DNA from: Saksenaea vasiformis B4078
Taxonomy: Eukaryota; Mucoromycota; Mucoromycetes; Mucorales; Saksenaeaceae
DNA: 64,000 nucleotides
Assembly: GCA_000697055.1 (NCBI GenBank)
Contig: JNDT01001843.1
Coordinates: forward strand, 1 to 64,000
Direction: 5' to 3'
The position numbers were made by a program, and so were the translations under genes. Numbering within the stretch: position 1 is the stretch's first letter; every line of letters begins with the position of its first letter. Under the pieces are notes generated by a model. That model was not told the DNA's origin, made no database searches, and saw nothing but the letters and a program-made list of their open reading frames with translations. Below are positions 11,305-25,161 of this stretch, one piece after another.

Positions 11305-12318
11305 TCAACGTAAGCTAGTACTTGTTCGTAACTCATACAATGGTTCATTGGACAGAGAGGATGTCGGACTCGGTTTGTCCACCTGTGATGTCGTCAGGAA
11401 ATAGGCCTCTTCTTCCCCTTCCAAGGTATTCGGCTCTAATTGCTCTTGATCGTAATTATCATTCACGGGGAGGAGTGCCTCGTCGTCGGAATTAAGATGA
11501 ATTGAATCAACAGCCTTGTATTTCACTATGGTATCCACGATCCAGAATTGAATGACATTCATGACGAGAGGGAATCTTTACAAGATCGTTAGCTTAGCCA
11601 TAGGTTTGTAACCCTCTCTCGCTCTCTCTTACATTAGCATGACGAATACGATTTGTAATTTGTAGTTACTCATTGTCCAACGAAGTACCCAGCTACCAAA
11701 ACCTTCAAGCCAAGGACATATATGGAAGATCGCCACCACCACAACCTTCATAACGATCAAAGCAATGATGTACACAACTAGTTGCTTCGACCACTGGCGT
11801 ATCTGAGACTGTAATGGAGGTTCACCATAGACGCCACTTTCCAAGTGTGTAATCTTTTTTAATCCTTTAAGGACACCCCACAGTATTACAACGCCCAGTG
11901 TTGTGTCGACAAAAATATTCAAGAAATACCTACATTACAACATTAAGGTTTTGTTTTCTTTTTTTGTTTTTGTTTTTAACAAAAACAGTATACAAATACG
12001 TACCACACACATGGGTTCCGTTGTTCATTCTCTGATCCCCCAAAGACGGATGCAGCAACGACATTGAGCGAGTGGATCACAATCCCACCAAGTAATTGCT
12101 TGCTAACGTCAAACGCCCTGTCGATAATGATCAGTCAACACTCGTCTTTGTTCTTTTCTGTACCATATACGAATAGGTCGCTGTGGTATTTCTCTTTGTC
12201 GTTTAATGATGAGTGTAGAGAATGCAGCACCAGCAAGACATAGTTGGATAAAGATCGCAAAGGAATCCATAAGCTTGCACCCCGCTTCCGTGTCGTCTTC
12301 ACCTCTTGGTAATGGCAT
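11305..12318 (-). CDS. STIMATE/YPL162C-family vacuolar membrane protein
   Basis: The start MPLPRGEDDTEAGCKLMDSF leads into DSFAIFIQLCLAGAAFSTL and KRQREIPQRPIRIWY, a pattern I associate with the STIMATE (TMEM110)/yeast YPL162C family. Later exons give FDVSKQLLGG, an Asn-rich loop, the membrane helix FVDTTLGVVILWGVLKGL, a second long hydrophobic segment (VVYIIALIVMKVVVVAIF) and an acidic tail. Four to five membrane segments are visible, with three or more short introns. Family members sit in vacuolar or ER membranes; the animal homologue regulates calcium entry. An upstream in-frame Met at 12468 exists, but the added sequence is low-complexity leader. Confidence 0.8.
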
Positions 12319-12468
12319 CGCAACTACGTATGTTCCGGTTATGTGTGTGAGTGTATGTGTGTGCGTGAAGAGACTGAGTGCGGGGTTTCTGACCCCGCGA
12401 GAAAAGCCCAGTACCCAAAAAAGTGCATGCAGCAGCAAAAAGGGGATAATCGGACATCTCATTTTCAT

Positions 12469-14691
12469 TTTGCGATTGCCAGATAATTCATCTCGAAAGT
12501 TTCATAGTTGTTGTAATAATCGACGTCCGTACGATACATTCTCGTTTATTAGTGTCTTTACCAATAAGCTATGCATTATGCATCATGCGCTTTAACCCGT
12601 CTACTTACATTGAAGCAACGGTTGATAAAAATACACCTACAGGAGGTGCAAAAAAAGGAAAAGGAAGAAAAATAAATGCGGAATGAATGCCCTTTGGAAT
12701 GTATGGGATTTACTGCTAACTATTCTCCGGATACACAATGAACTCGTGGGATACTATGCTCGTGTCTTTTTCATATAGCTCATCTACTGATTCAGAGCGA
12801 GACGATATGAACGTTCAGGAACAAAAAAGCAATGCTGCTGTTGTCATTTATACATGCATAGTCAAGCAGTACTGCCGCAACAACTGCGCAGCACGCTTCT
12901 GTTGTTTCGACAAGCTGAACTCCGTAATGTAACACAAGAAGAGCTTGGCTTTTTGAAAGAAAAAGAAATGAGAGCAAGATCATAATCCCCATTTCATGTC
13001 ATTACTCAAAATACATCCTTACTGTTAATGGATACGTCGTATTATGTAGTATGTATATGTGCATGTGCACATTAATACTATAGTAACTTACCCCTTGTTC
13101 TCCCTGGCTTATGCGTTTATCAAGTATTGGAAAGAAAAACACATAGTGAGCGTAGTTAGTGCGTGCGTGCCATTTGATATGACTCCTTATACAAATCTTT
13201 TGCGTAACAAGTTATCAAGAAATAGCGCAGATCGTCTGTCCATAACGATTTATAGGTTCTTCTCCAAGGCAGTTGAATTATTCATGTTGTAATTTATATC
13301 GATATCTTTACCTCGTAGTTCATGCTATATTGTACCATATTCTCGAATCTATCTACGTTATATCATTCATTTCTATTTTATATCATGCGATACTAATACA
13401 GCTACTGAGTAAAGCTTGCATATAGCGATCCAAAAAAGATAAATGATAAATCTGGATTTCGTGAAGAATAATTCGTCAGCTTCCTTACGCTATATTAGAC
13501 TCAGGTTCTATGCTTCTATTCTTCTGCATTGCATTCTTATTAATTACGGCTTCCGTCATCTGATACAAGAGATTCTTCAGATGATGGGACGTGATCAGCA
13601 TTTAAGGGGGAATCTAACACTTTTGGTCTCTGTTCTCACGGAACTTTGGTTGAACGCATATTCAAGACCGCTTACGCCTTCTGCATGCCATTTCGATTGC
13701 ATGATCCCTGCCCCAAGTCTGTTAGATGTGGTGGCGCTCTATTATTTGAGCAAACGTTGCCACGCACTCTGCATCATCCATCTTCCACAATATAGACACT
13801 GTATTGACTTATGCTCTCTGCAGATGTTAGCAAAAGGAATGGCCATCCATAGAAGACATAAATCCAATCTCCCGTCCTACCGTTTGAGGTGCGTAACGCA
13901 AAAGTCGCAAATATGTGATGCCAGCGTTCAGACGCCAATAAAACGACCCCGACGTTACTCTCGTCACTCCGAAATGTCCTATGCTACTTGAAGAAAATAT
14001 GTAGTCGTTAAAGATCAGATCCATGCAAGTCGTTTGCTACTGCAACAAATTGATGCCTTTATTCATATTCCTCCTTAATGCAGATCGTTTGTGCTTCTGT
14101 AGCTGCTGCGTAGTCCCTTCTCTCTCGTCCCCGGCGTGGCTGGATAGCCTCGGTGTCCGCTCCAGTAGCTGATCTGTCCTTTATAGATGCAATACTTATA
14201 ATAGCATGAAAAATGGTTCAGTAAGTGCTATATAGCTGGCAGAATATCTCTTGTCACTTATGTCGTATACAACATCCGTTTTACGTCTGTCTGCAAGTTG
14301 GAGCATTTCCTGCCACACGGATGGAAAGAGTCTGATCATTTAAACCTGAAGATTGCTTGCATTAAAAGGATACTCTTGGCTAACCCTTTTCCCACCTTCA
14401 GTATAAATGTGATACGGTTGAAAGCCTACAGTGATCGAACTTGGGGAATAATTCATTGTGGAAGATGTGATGGTGCCACAAAGAAGGTAGTAGAAGGAGG
14501 TAGTGATCGGCAGCGTGGAGGAGTCTTTGCGTTTCTCCACTGACAACATAGACTAAAGCAGGAGTGCTAACACGACACGTTATAACATCCACCGTAGTCA
14601 AGCATGAACCAAGCTTTGATAGTAAGGAAGATAGGCACGTGGTACCAGTAACGGTTCTTTCGGTCCAATTTTGTCCCGACGCAACGTTATC
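12469..14691. other. Long intergenic region without recognisable gene
   Basis: About 2.2 kb separates two divergently transcribed genes. A 182-codon plus-strand frame (13443-13991) is open, but it has no recognisable domain, splice context or matching gene-like composition, so I do not call it. The AT-rich part at 13300-13440 and a TGTG-rich patch near 12340-12365 are simple sequence. No tRNA or rRNA was seen. Confidence 0.45.
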
Positions 14692-17149
14692 ATGCTTGCT
14701 TCCAACCTGCTGCTCTTTTCTTTATGCTGCATTACTACATTCGCGTACAAGACCATTGTCGATGTACTGTCAGAGGATGAACGTTTTGGATCCTTAATCT
14801 TCCATTTGCAACGAACGCGCTTAATTCCTCGCATTAATCAACTGCCAGCTGGCACTTTGTTTGCGCCTGACAACGACGCATTTGCAAAGTTTGATGGCCA
14901 TGTCGATGCAGCAACTCTTTTATACCACCTTTTACCTTCCGGTATGACTACGGAACACTTCTATCACGGCCAAATCTTGGAATCATCGTATATCCGACCG
15001 GGATTTCTTCCAAACGATGAGGGTCAACGCGTAAAACTCACGTATCAAGGCATCCTAAGAAGGAAGATCTTCGTCAACAACGCGCGGATCACGCAAAAGG
15101 ACGTTTTTGTTAATAAAAATACTTATATCCAAGTCATAGACCGTGTATTAGAACCTCCTGAGACAATAGGTAAACCGTCGCTCTAAGGCAGTTGCAACCT
15201 CTGACAAATACATAGGTCGGAATCTGGAAAGGATGGATAGGGCGTTCTATGATCTATCTCAATTAACAGGAATTGAACAACTGTTAAACGAGGGTCGCCC
15301 TTTTACTCTCTTCCTACCTCGAAAAGACTTGTTACGGCCCTTTAATGGCATCGAGAAATCTTATTTGATGTCCACGTATGGTAAGACGGATCTCGGTTTG
15401 CTTCTCAATTACACAGTGATGGATGGTGCCATCTATGCTTCGGACTTCCCAAAAGGCAAAACCGCATGTAAGCTTGGTATTACACAAGTCAATCGTATAA
15501 ACTTGGATAGATACCACTTTGTCCAACGACAAGGTTCTAGTTACCTCTGATAACGATGCAATCACTCTGAATGGTATCCGCATTGTGCGAACGGATCATC
15601 TAGCATCCAATGGTAAGACGCATGGTCTAAAAATGTAATTGAGCTTACATTGCTCCAGGAGTTATACATGTTTTGGACAGTGGGCTCGTCCCAGCTCGTT
15701 TGACATTTGATACTCGCAAGTATCTGTACGGAATCAATGCTACCAAGATGGTTTCCTTGATGGATAAATATGGCTTGGGAGACTATCTTAATAAGCATGC
15801 AGATAGCTTCTACACGTTTCTTGTCCCTTCCAACGACGTTCTAGATGAAGATACTATCCCAAACGCTGCCAAAGAGGATTGGTTAAGATATCATATCGTG
15901 AAATCGCCGTGGCTTCCAGAAACGCTGAAAGATAAGACATTACTTCGATCCGAGTTTCGACCAGCTGAGTTGGGCGGAGCATCACAAAAGATTATGGTGC
16001 ATACAGATGGTCAAAGGCAAGTATGCGTTGATTCCATGCATTGCCAAGCCATACGGTTCGGTGGATCAAGGGTGCTTAACACTATAGGTATTATTACAGG
16101 ATTCTGTTATGCTAACGGTGGACTAACCCATAGCAGTGCAAGATAAAAACGTTATATACGTCCTGTCAGAACCTCTGACGCTTCCTAGTGACATTCTGAC
16201 GAGTTTGGTCTTTGATCTCGAATTGTCCAACTTTGTTGCTACACTTTACATCTCTGAAGTCGTGCATGAAATAAGATCAACAAAGGGGATCACAGTGTTT
16301 GCTCCAACAAACGATGCATTCCAGCAACTGGGACTAGTAGCAAAATACATTGTTCGCCCGGCCGCTAGGCAGCAGTTGCAATCCGTTCTTCGTAATCATG
16401 CTGTTCCATCCCTTGTCTATCGAGCAGACATGGAATCAAAGCATTTGAATGTCTCTACATTTGCAAACGTTTCGATGCACATTTTTGAAGAAAACGGAAA
16501 GATTACTACAGGCGATGCTACTATTAACGACCGCGACGTTATTGTCTCCAGCGGCGTTGTTCACAAGCTGGATCGGGTACGGATCCCCGACACAGTTCAA
16601 ATCACGCATCTGGACCTACTTAAAGCCCTTGATGCCAGCACCATGCAAGAGATACTGATGCGGGCTAATATATCTGAAATTGCTGAAAACCATATCTTTC
16701 TGGTGCCTACGGACAAAGCATTCGATCGAATCGATGTTACGTCTTTGCTAAGCGATACAGAGAAATTGTTGCGAATCGCAAAGCTACACATCCTCAAAGT
16801 CCCTGAGCAAGTCACTGACGAATACACCACTTTCCTGCCTTCAGATTACAGTATCATAATTTATGATTCTGGCTACCGCCGGGGAACCGTACAGGTGAAG
16901 GGGATCGATGATGTTTATGCGCGTATACTGGGTAGAGGAAACGTATCCAATGGATATGTTTTAGAGATCGACCGAGTACTTATGCCTGTGGATGATGCAC
17001 CCGCCAATGGGGCGATGCAGAGGTTCATGGAAATTGTACGCATGATCTCTCCATTGCTTGCCATCCTTATCGGTCTATGTGGATGGTTTATCCTCCCACG
17101 GCAAAGGGCCAGGAGACAAGGATACCGAGCAATCCGTAGTATTATGTGA
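14692..17149 (+). CDS. Fasciclin (FAS1) repeat membrane protein
   Basis: Five exons (14692-15169, 15216-15467, 15511-15612, 15659-16087, 16134-17149) sum to 2,277 bases, an exact multiple of three, giving 758 residues. The start MLASNLLLFSLCCITTFAYK is a signal peptide. Repeated FAS1 features follow: TLFAPDNDAFAKF, FTLFLPRKD, YTFLVPSND, TVFAPTNDAF and IFLVPTDKAF, so at least four or five FAS1 units. The C-terminus has one membrane helix (ISPLLAILIGLCGWFIL) and a basic tail. FAS1 proteins mediate adhesion or cell-surface functions; a fungal homologue is vacuolar. An open frame from 14671 begins with TTG, so I used the ATG at 14692. Confidence 0.9.
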
Positions 17150-20100
17150 GTAGAGCTCATATTGTGTAAAAAAATGTTCGCCGACTGGAGTGGACTCGAC
17201 AAGGAGCTTTAACCTATCCTACGTGTTTTGATGTATACTATTTATTGGATCGATTTGCACACTAATCTATATAGCATCATTTATGTTGTGCTTTACCAGT
17301 GTGTACATCTCGTATATGTATATTTGTGAATGTTGGCAGCTTTTATATATATAAAGCCATGTTGATGTGTCATGTACAGTTACGAAAATGATGCAAAGTA
17401 TATATCGGTGTTGGATATGCATAACGTTGCTGATGCGGTCTGAGCTTCACGATTTTGATCTGAATGACAGAGTAACTTCTTCGTTTTGAGCTGATGTCTC
17501 TGCTCGCTTTGGGAATGAATGTCGGTCGACACACAGCGTGTCTATCCCGCAATTTCAGTATTTGTTAACTTCGAAGCAGTAGCTGTATATACTCAACATT
17601 TTGATTAGACAAAAATGGTTTTTGTGTTAAACTACGTCATAGTGACGTATCACCAACTTTATTCTCTTTTCTTTTTTTCTTTTTAGTATAGGAAGAGATT
17701 GGGGATGTGGAAACTGTAGGAACGTTAAAAAGTTGCTGTGTGTTTCTGTCCAGCTCAGATAATAGGGGAATATTCGGTGCCTGGACGAGGTTGTCCTGAT
17801 CACTGTTGTTTACTCCTCTTGTCTGGCTCAGGCAAAACTTTCGACTGATATATTTTGTGAAAATGAATAAAAACAGATGTTTACTAACCTCCTGGGTCAC
17901 TACATTGACGGTCAAGTCGTGCTCGAAGCATATTTCGAGTGGTAGTGTTCAGTGTTCAGATCGCCGGGCGCTAATTTCGATGCCTCGCTGAGCACTCCAG
18001 ACGAAATTCGCGGTCCGTTGAAGAATTTTCTTTAAAGATGAACTTTCTGAATTTCGCTGCTAATGTGATCGCCTATGTAGAAGAAGACGTTGGTGCAGTC
18101 TTTGATACAATCTCTTCGATTGGGATCGGCTGGCTCTTCTCGACCGAGCTACAGTGGTCTCCCGATAACTTCAGTCCCTCAAGATGGTCAGGAGCGATTG
18201 GAATATCTGGGAAATTGAAAGAACTTTGACGGTTTGTCTGCGATTTGCAGCAAGGATAACGAAAAGAGTTGAAAGTTGGAAAAAAGATCTAGGTGAAGTT
18301 ATCAGAGGTCGATTGTATGATATATCGTCGCTCGGTTTTCAAGCAACATTATAAGAGTGTGAGGATAAGGAATAGAATAATATTTCATCCAATAACACTT
18401 ATATATAGGCGTATCCATCTGAGCATGACTCACGCTTACGTCAATACAAGAAAAATGCTCACTATTATCTTGCAAATCCAGAATCCTTGACAACTTCCCT
18501 TTTTTTTATCCTATGGAAGACGAATGTCACTCAAGACAAATTAACCTTCCAAAAAAGAAAAAAAGGGTCTCACGTTGCAAAAGGAAATCCTGAAAAAGGC
18601 ATGTTGCGATGGGATACAGCATAGATCAGCCACCTCAAAGTACATCCATCCCCAACTTTGCAATACTTCGATTCCTGGAAGCTATCCCAAATGACTGAGA
18701 CCGGAAAAAGTTAAGGTACACTATGTAACGTTGATCGTACTATTATGGTTTAGCAATAGCGCCATCCTAGTAAGCTACATTCAGACTTGTGCCTCGGGCT
18801 ACATCCAAACTCAAACAAAAAAACGAATGATAGAAAAGAGATCCTTATGTGCTCATAACGGATATGGCAAGTAGAGTGAAAGACCATGTCATTCGATGCA
18901 GTTTCGTGTTTGTATCTGCATATATGACATGTCAGCAGCAAAACAAACTGCGTGCGGCAGATCATTCCATGAAACGTGATCAGGTGTTTAAGTTTCGAAG
19001 ATTCAGTTTCCGCCTGACGGTAGCAGTGCTTACTCTTATACAGCATCAACTGGATGTATGACTGGATTGTATAAAAGATCATGTAGGTACGCAAAATAAG
19101 AATATCAGAATCAACCAAAAATGGTGTTCAGGAAATGAAACGCGAATTTGCCACCACTACCACCTGCACGGACGCTGTTCCACCACGGCAAAACAAACTC
19201 AGCTCTTAAGTTTTCGGCTGCTTTTAAGAAAATGCGTTAATGACAATTACAGAAACCCTTATATCTGCGCTTGTATACCATCGGATTGTATTCTTCCGGC
19301 GGCCAGTCGCTGAAAATACTAATCTTGCGGTCATGAATCCAGCTGTATGCGCAAGGCATGTGGATTGCGGACTAAATTCCAGCAATAAACAATTCTTTAA
19401 GCGGCGACTACATAGCTATGGACAAATCATGGCGCGTATCATCTTTCATCTCGTTGTCAAGTGCTGCAGTGCCTCACTCAGCATCGGAACAATCTTTATT
19501 CAATTGTAAATTGGCCGCATAAAAAAAGTACAAAAAACCCGGGGGACCTCACCGCCGAAACGTGGCATTTTTCCGTTTAAAGCTTTGATCAAAAAGAAAA
19601 TATCCTATCGATAGAAGCAGCACCAATCAACTGCTACTTATAAATTCGATAGCTAAAATTGTGGATGAGTGTTATTGTGCGCTGGGACCCATCGCTGTCA
19701 AATAGCGCTTTATCTTGTGATTTGTCCGCTCTGAACTTTAAAAAGCATAGGTTCTTCGTTCCCCCATTCCCTCGGCTATATTCCAACCGGGCGGCCCGCC
19801 ATTTTTCGGTGCCACCATCCGAAAATAAGTACCTCGTGGTAAGATCTGTGCTACAATTTAGCTGTTTTACAATGGAACACCCTTTTTTGTTATAACATTG
19901 TTCGTGTCGGACAGTGATTTTTTCCTTTTTGCTGACAGCCTGACAACAAACCAATAGGAAAACCCAACGTGTGCCCTTTTTCTTAATTTTGTTGGAATTA
20001 CCGATAATGTGGATGTAAGTATAACCCTGCAGGTCATACAGACGTCCCGTACGATGGGAATAAGAATCCCAAAACTCAGTAGATGGTGCTAGCCATATAG

Positions 20101-20987
20101 TTTGTTTCAGATATGCAATGGTTCACAAGATGAGTTATTTAGAAATTAGCAAAAAGAGTGAAAAGTAAAGATGGAAACTTCATGCTGCTTCCATTTGTAA
20201 CAGAGGTCCCCGAAAAAGTTCCCAGATTACTAATGTATTTCATCCTATTGGATACCATCGGGTACACATCAATCATCATCTTTAACCTATGGTGTTCAAC
20301 AAGAGGCATGGAGTACGAAAGATTACATAAACAACCCAAGTAGTTAACGTTTTGCTATAAATCCTCCCAGTTTCGGATGTTGTCTTACAAGCTAATTTAA
20401 TTGATAGCAAAAGGATATGTGATGTTGATAACTACTCTTACCTAAGAGAGATAGGTTAATTCGTAAAAAATGGCAACTAATAGTTACCAAGTTACACAGT
20501 CGATTCAGCCCCCTTCTCTCTCCATGCAGTTTGTATATATTGATGATTAGATTTACAAAATGATGCAATTTGATTTCTAGACATTTTTTAATCGGGATGA
20601 GAGAAACTATGTACCAAAAAGACCACTAAAGGAGGAGGGGGAAAGGCAAGAAAAGCAAAAGAAAAAAAATGGAAGAGAAAAAAAAGGGAAAAAAAGGATT
20701 CATACGAAGTATTAATCATGCACTACATATAATCTCTTTTATGAAAGGAGGTTGAATGGAGAAGGGAGGAGGAAAATGACAGGAGAATGAATAAATAATA
20801 ATAATGAACTTAATCCATGCGAAAATGAAAAAGAAAAAGAAATATGCATACACAGCAGCTTAGCCATGTGAGGGAGAGAGAGATAGAGAGAGAGATATTG
20901 TTTTACATTGTTGCGTGTTCATGTACGGTTTTTTTTTCTTTTTTTTTTCTTGGGGTTTTTTTTGTTCGATAACGCACATTTATTGCC
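17150..20987. other. Long region with no confident gene
   Basis: Nearly 4 kb. At 17637-18230 both strands have short open frames with plausible splice signals: a minus frame at 17637-17915 and a plus frame from 18038. I cannot join either into a convincing protein. Near 19630-19950 both strands are again open but featureless. From 20620 to 20720 there is a purine-rich tract and at 20872-20900 a GA repeat. No RNA gene or mobile element was recognised. Confidence 0.4.
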
Positions 20988-23275
20988 TCATTTCCGGCTG
21001 ACCAATGTTTTCCGGGCGGCTGGAACAGCGGTAGGTCGTTTGGTATCAAGTCGACTAACACCACGCGAGGAAGGTGAAGGTAATAATGTTCGTCGGGTTG
21101 ATGTGGTCACGGTATCTTTGGGCAACGGTTTTGTAGTAGATCTCAGGTTTCTGGTTGTTGTGGTGGCAGTTGTGCGAGGATGAGTTGGTTTCGTTTTTGC
21201 CGGTGTGGTAGGTCTCACTGGTGTACTGGAACGAACTATTGTGCGAGGAGTGGTAGTAGTAGACGGGATTGCAGGGGTACGTGGTGTGACGAGTCGTGGC
21301 TCCTGGGGAACGCGTTCCTTGAGCCGTGCGATTTCACCCAGGGCTTCATCGAGTTGACGTTGCATGTCTTTTCTGGATTCAGCTTCTTTCTGTCTCGAAA
21401 TTTCCATTTCTTGCATGAAACGTGCCATTTGGTCCTCGAGCCTGTTACAGGTTTCGACTTCCTTTTGGAGACGTGCTTCAAGAGGCTGAACTCGGGCCAT
21501 AGCTGATTCGATTTTACGTTCATAAGCCTGTCGCATGTCAACTTCTCGTTCGACTCGCTCGTACAAGGTCTTTTGCTGTTTGTCGATCAAAATCGTCATG
21601 TCTTCCACAGCATTTTCAAAGGTCACACGCATTGCTGTTTCTTGTTCGAGTCGTTCCTCGAGCTGCTGGATACGTCTACTCATTTGATCCACTCGTCGCA
21701 GATGAATGTTGCCACACATACGTACAAGATCAGTGACCAGTCTTCGCGATGATCGGGGTTGTTTGCGGCATTGGTAACCTCTCCAGAGTGCCTGAATCTT
21801 CGTGGCGGCTGCGTGCCGAGAATCATCTTTTTCCATGAGCTGTGACACCTCCTCTTCGGAAAGCGGCAAAAACACGGAAGCTGACTCAATAGGCATTTCT
21901 TTTTCGTACTCTTCGTCATCGTAACCTTCATCACTTCCGAGTGAGGTGGTACAACGTTGAACCACAGTGACTGGAGAGTACTTGGCTTTGTTCAATTTAA
22001 TCACGATTTTCGACGCGCTGGTGAACTGGCTGTCGTTGTCTCCTTCGCTATCGACGTCCGTCAATAGTTCAGACTCATTGCTGTAAATAGGTAAATCTTC
22101 ATCCTCGGAATTCAACCGTGACAAGACTCGGTGATGAGGGTGCGTATAAGTTGAACCTAAAAAGGCATCGGATTCTTAATACTGAATGGCATGACAAAAT
22201 AATAAAAGAAAGGAAGGCTTTCTCTTTACCTCTGATGGAGAGGGAGCTTTCGGGTCGTGCTTGGAAGGAAAACGACTCGTTCCAGTGGACCTTGTCTTCT
22301 TCATCGACACGATCCAAACTGGACGAAGCATAGGGTTGCCATCGGGACGATGTCAGGAAAGACGAAGGTCCGACGGGCTCCATATCCTGTTGGGCGGGTT
22401 TGGTCTGGGTAACGGTTGCGGTTGAGTCGCATGACTGTTCTCGCACCCGTCTCTCACTGCACGCAGGAGATGGAGTACGAGGGAACAGCCTTGCTTGGGC
22501 AGGGAGCTGTAGAGGTGACAGTCTACCGTCGTCGACTAGCTGCATTTCTTCTTCTTCGTAAACTTGCAGATTTTCTGTGGTCATTTGCGTCTCGTGCGGC
22601 CATGCGTATCTGTCCATCTGATCATTATAAGGATCGTAGAACTGATCCAGGTGATCATTAGCGTGATCGGCAGGTCTAAATACGGATGACGTCGGGATGT
22701 GATCCGATCTCATGGTTTCCAAAAACGCTGCCAGATCATCTTCATCATCTTCTTGGTCGGATTCGAAGGGCATAAATGAACGTGCTGCAGTTGAGGTCGA
22801 GGTGGTAGTGAAAGAAGACTCATCAAAGAAGGAAAAAGCGTCGTCGTCCTTGTCGAGCAGTGCGAGTTCTTTAAGGCGACATTTTGGCGGGAATTCATAT
22901 CGGTGCTGTTCCGGCGCAAGGTTTTGAGGTACGACAAACACGTCACTTTCGTCTTCGTCGACTTCATCAAAGAAATGATGTGATGGCTGCTGTATGATGT
23001 CGTGAATGATGATAATAGAAGATAAAGGAAAGAATAAAAAAGAAATAAAAAAAATAAAAGGTAAGTGCCACGAGTAAAGCGACCATATTTGCCCAATTAA
23101 CACTCTACATTTGTACTACTACTCTTTTTCGCATCCCGCCCACACCAACCACGTTTTCTCTATTGTTTACCTGATCAGGTCTGTACATGTTTACCAGCAC
23201 GTCATCCGCGACCAGCGACGAAGGATGACGGAGCATGATAGGTGCAGTATTAAAACGACTAACTTCGTCTGCCAT
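20988..23275 (-). CDS. IQ-motif coiled-coil protein, cytoskeleton-like
   Basis: Three exons (23171-23275, 22230-22989, 20988-22156) total 2,034 bases, giving 677 residues with matching phases. The start is MADEVSRFNTAPIMLRHPSS. The first half is acidic and disordered. An IQ-type motif (AATKIQALWRGYQCRK) suggests binding of calmodulin or a light chain. A long coiled coil follows (MSRRIQQLEERLEQE through QLDEALGEIARLKERV). The tail is Thr/Pro/Arg rich (TPARPT-like repeats) and strongly basic, as in microtubule-binding regions. I cannot name an orthologue. A role in cytoskeleton or polarity is inference from architecture only. Confidence 0.8.
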
Positions 23276-25161
23276 GATGTAAGTAAATAATTTTGTTGTT
23301 TTGCCAAATTCAGGATTGCGCCAGTTCTGGCAGGGGTCTATAGAATGAGAAGAATATTGTTCTATAACAAGACGGAAAAAAAGAAATAGGGAATGGCTGG
23401 TGCCAGGCGGAAGCTAGAGGAGAAAAGGGGAAAGGGAGGGAAAAGTGAATGGAATGGGTTTAAGCAGAGAAAAGAATTACGATAATTGAGAATGCAATTC
23501 AGAGGGGAAAGAAAAGAAGGAGAAAAGAAAGAAAAAAAGAAAAAAAGAAATCTACTGTCAACGTGGCGTCTTATAGTCGTTCAGGTCAGATAGTATGCTT
23601 TCACGAGGCAGATGTTAGGAAAAGGAAAAAGCGAAAGAAGAAAAAGGCCGAGAACCACAAGCGCGCTATATATATAGGTCATTTAATGGGGTTACACTGG
23701 GATCATCCCTTGTTTCTTGATGGCGAAAGAGACAATAAATCTCAGCCAGGCAAAGCCAGAAAAGGCTCAGCGTCGAACACGGTGAACCACCATTGGTGTG
23801 CCTGACGGTACTTGTGCCACCTTGCCATGTGAATAGCACGAACAATGATAGAAGACAATAAAAAATCAATTTTCATCACGCCCTTAAGCAGAATGACATT
23901 CCCCAACAAGAAATGACAGCTTCAGGGTCCTTTACTATGAATTCATTCTACTCTTTTCTTTTTTTTCCAAGTTGGACATATTCCCGTTTAAGATCGGAAT
24001 AAACTCGGCCTGCAGGACGCATGGGCGTCTTTCTTTCTCTGTCCGTGGAACGGTGCGCGAACTATGTGCGACTTTGCTCAGTATCCACTGAAACCTTCTT
24101 CTTTTAGACTCTAGGGTGTAGTAATTCATGGATGTTGATCGACTTTAACCCCTGAATGTCAAAACAAGCGGTAATATAACATTGGCGTTTGAATAAGAAA
24201 AGAATTTCTTACACAAACACGTACAAAACCTAAACACACAGCTGTATGCGCCCGCAGTAGTCTGATAACCACTTCACCCACCTCGGTTAGCTTACGAAAA
24301 ATCAGGATACCAGTCAACAAAGAAATTCATTCGACTTTTTCACATGTCTGCTAACACTTCTCATTTTTTTAGTCATTGCACCACTCTCCACGTAATCCGA
24401 GCTTTCCGTGTTAGACAAATTTACGTTTTTACACATGCACACAGAGGAACGCCTCACAGACCAACTTAAGCTTCTTGTAATACATCTTTATCAACCGAAA
24501 TCTACTCATTCCACTTTGTTACTTTTCCCCCAACCAAAATTACTATATTGTTTCACGCTGTTGTACCGCAAAAAGTAAAAAATGACTCACATACTGCGGA
24601 TAAAAAAAAAGCATACTGTTTCTCCTTTTCATGTCGTGGCTCGATATTCATGGCGCAGGAATCTTCTATTTTTATATTGACAACAGTAGTTACAATACCA
24701 TATCATGTTCTTAAAAAAACTAACAACAACAACAACAACAAGGAAAAAAAAAAGCTTTTGGCACCACATCCGCCACTTTCATATGATTTTGAGATAGGTA
24801 ACGATTCTGTTGTCCTGGGAAACAAGTGAGTCAAGCAAAATTAAAATAGCTAGATCTGATCTCAGAAAAGTATGATCATCCATTATTCACGGTTTCTCCT
24901 GTGAGATGCATGACAAATGTACCGAATGTAGTTCATTTCATGTTTAATTGCCCGTTAGACAGCCATCCAATTAAGCGTCGTTACCAAAGAACACGTCAAA
25001 GTCCGCCAATGCAATGCTGCTAATCTGAGACCCTCCTCCCTTTCTGAAATGAACCCTCTTTCTTGGCACAGCAAAGCAAAGGCAAAGCAATTTTAAGTTT
25101 AGAGACTTTATTGCTATATCAGGGTATCCTTTTTTTAAGAAAAAAATTTTTTTTGCATGTG
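23276..25161. other. Intergenic, purine-rich promoter side
   Basis: Contains a strongly purine-rich plus-strand tract (about 23400-23560) just upstream of the IQ/coiled-coil gene, and a CAA/AAC trinucleotide run near 24720-24740. No gene with recognisable features was found. Confidence 0.5.

Noticed and set aside
13443..13991. 182-codon plus-strand frame
   Set aside because: No domain, no splice context and no gene-like neighbour signals; likely a chance open frame.
14671..14691. Longer start for the fasciclin gene
   Set aside because: The longer frame begins with TTG. The ATG at 14692 directly starts a good signal peptide.
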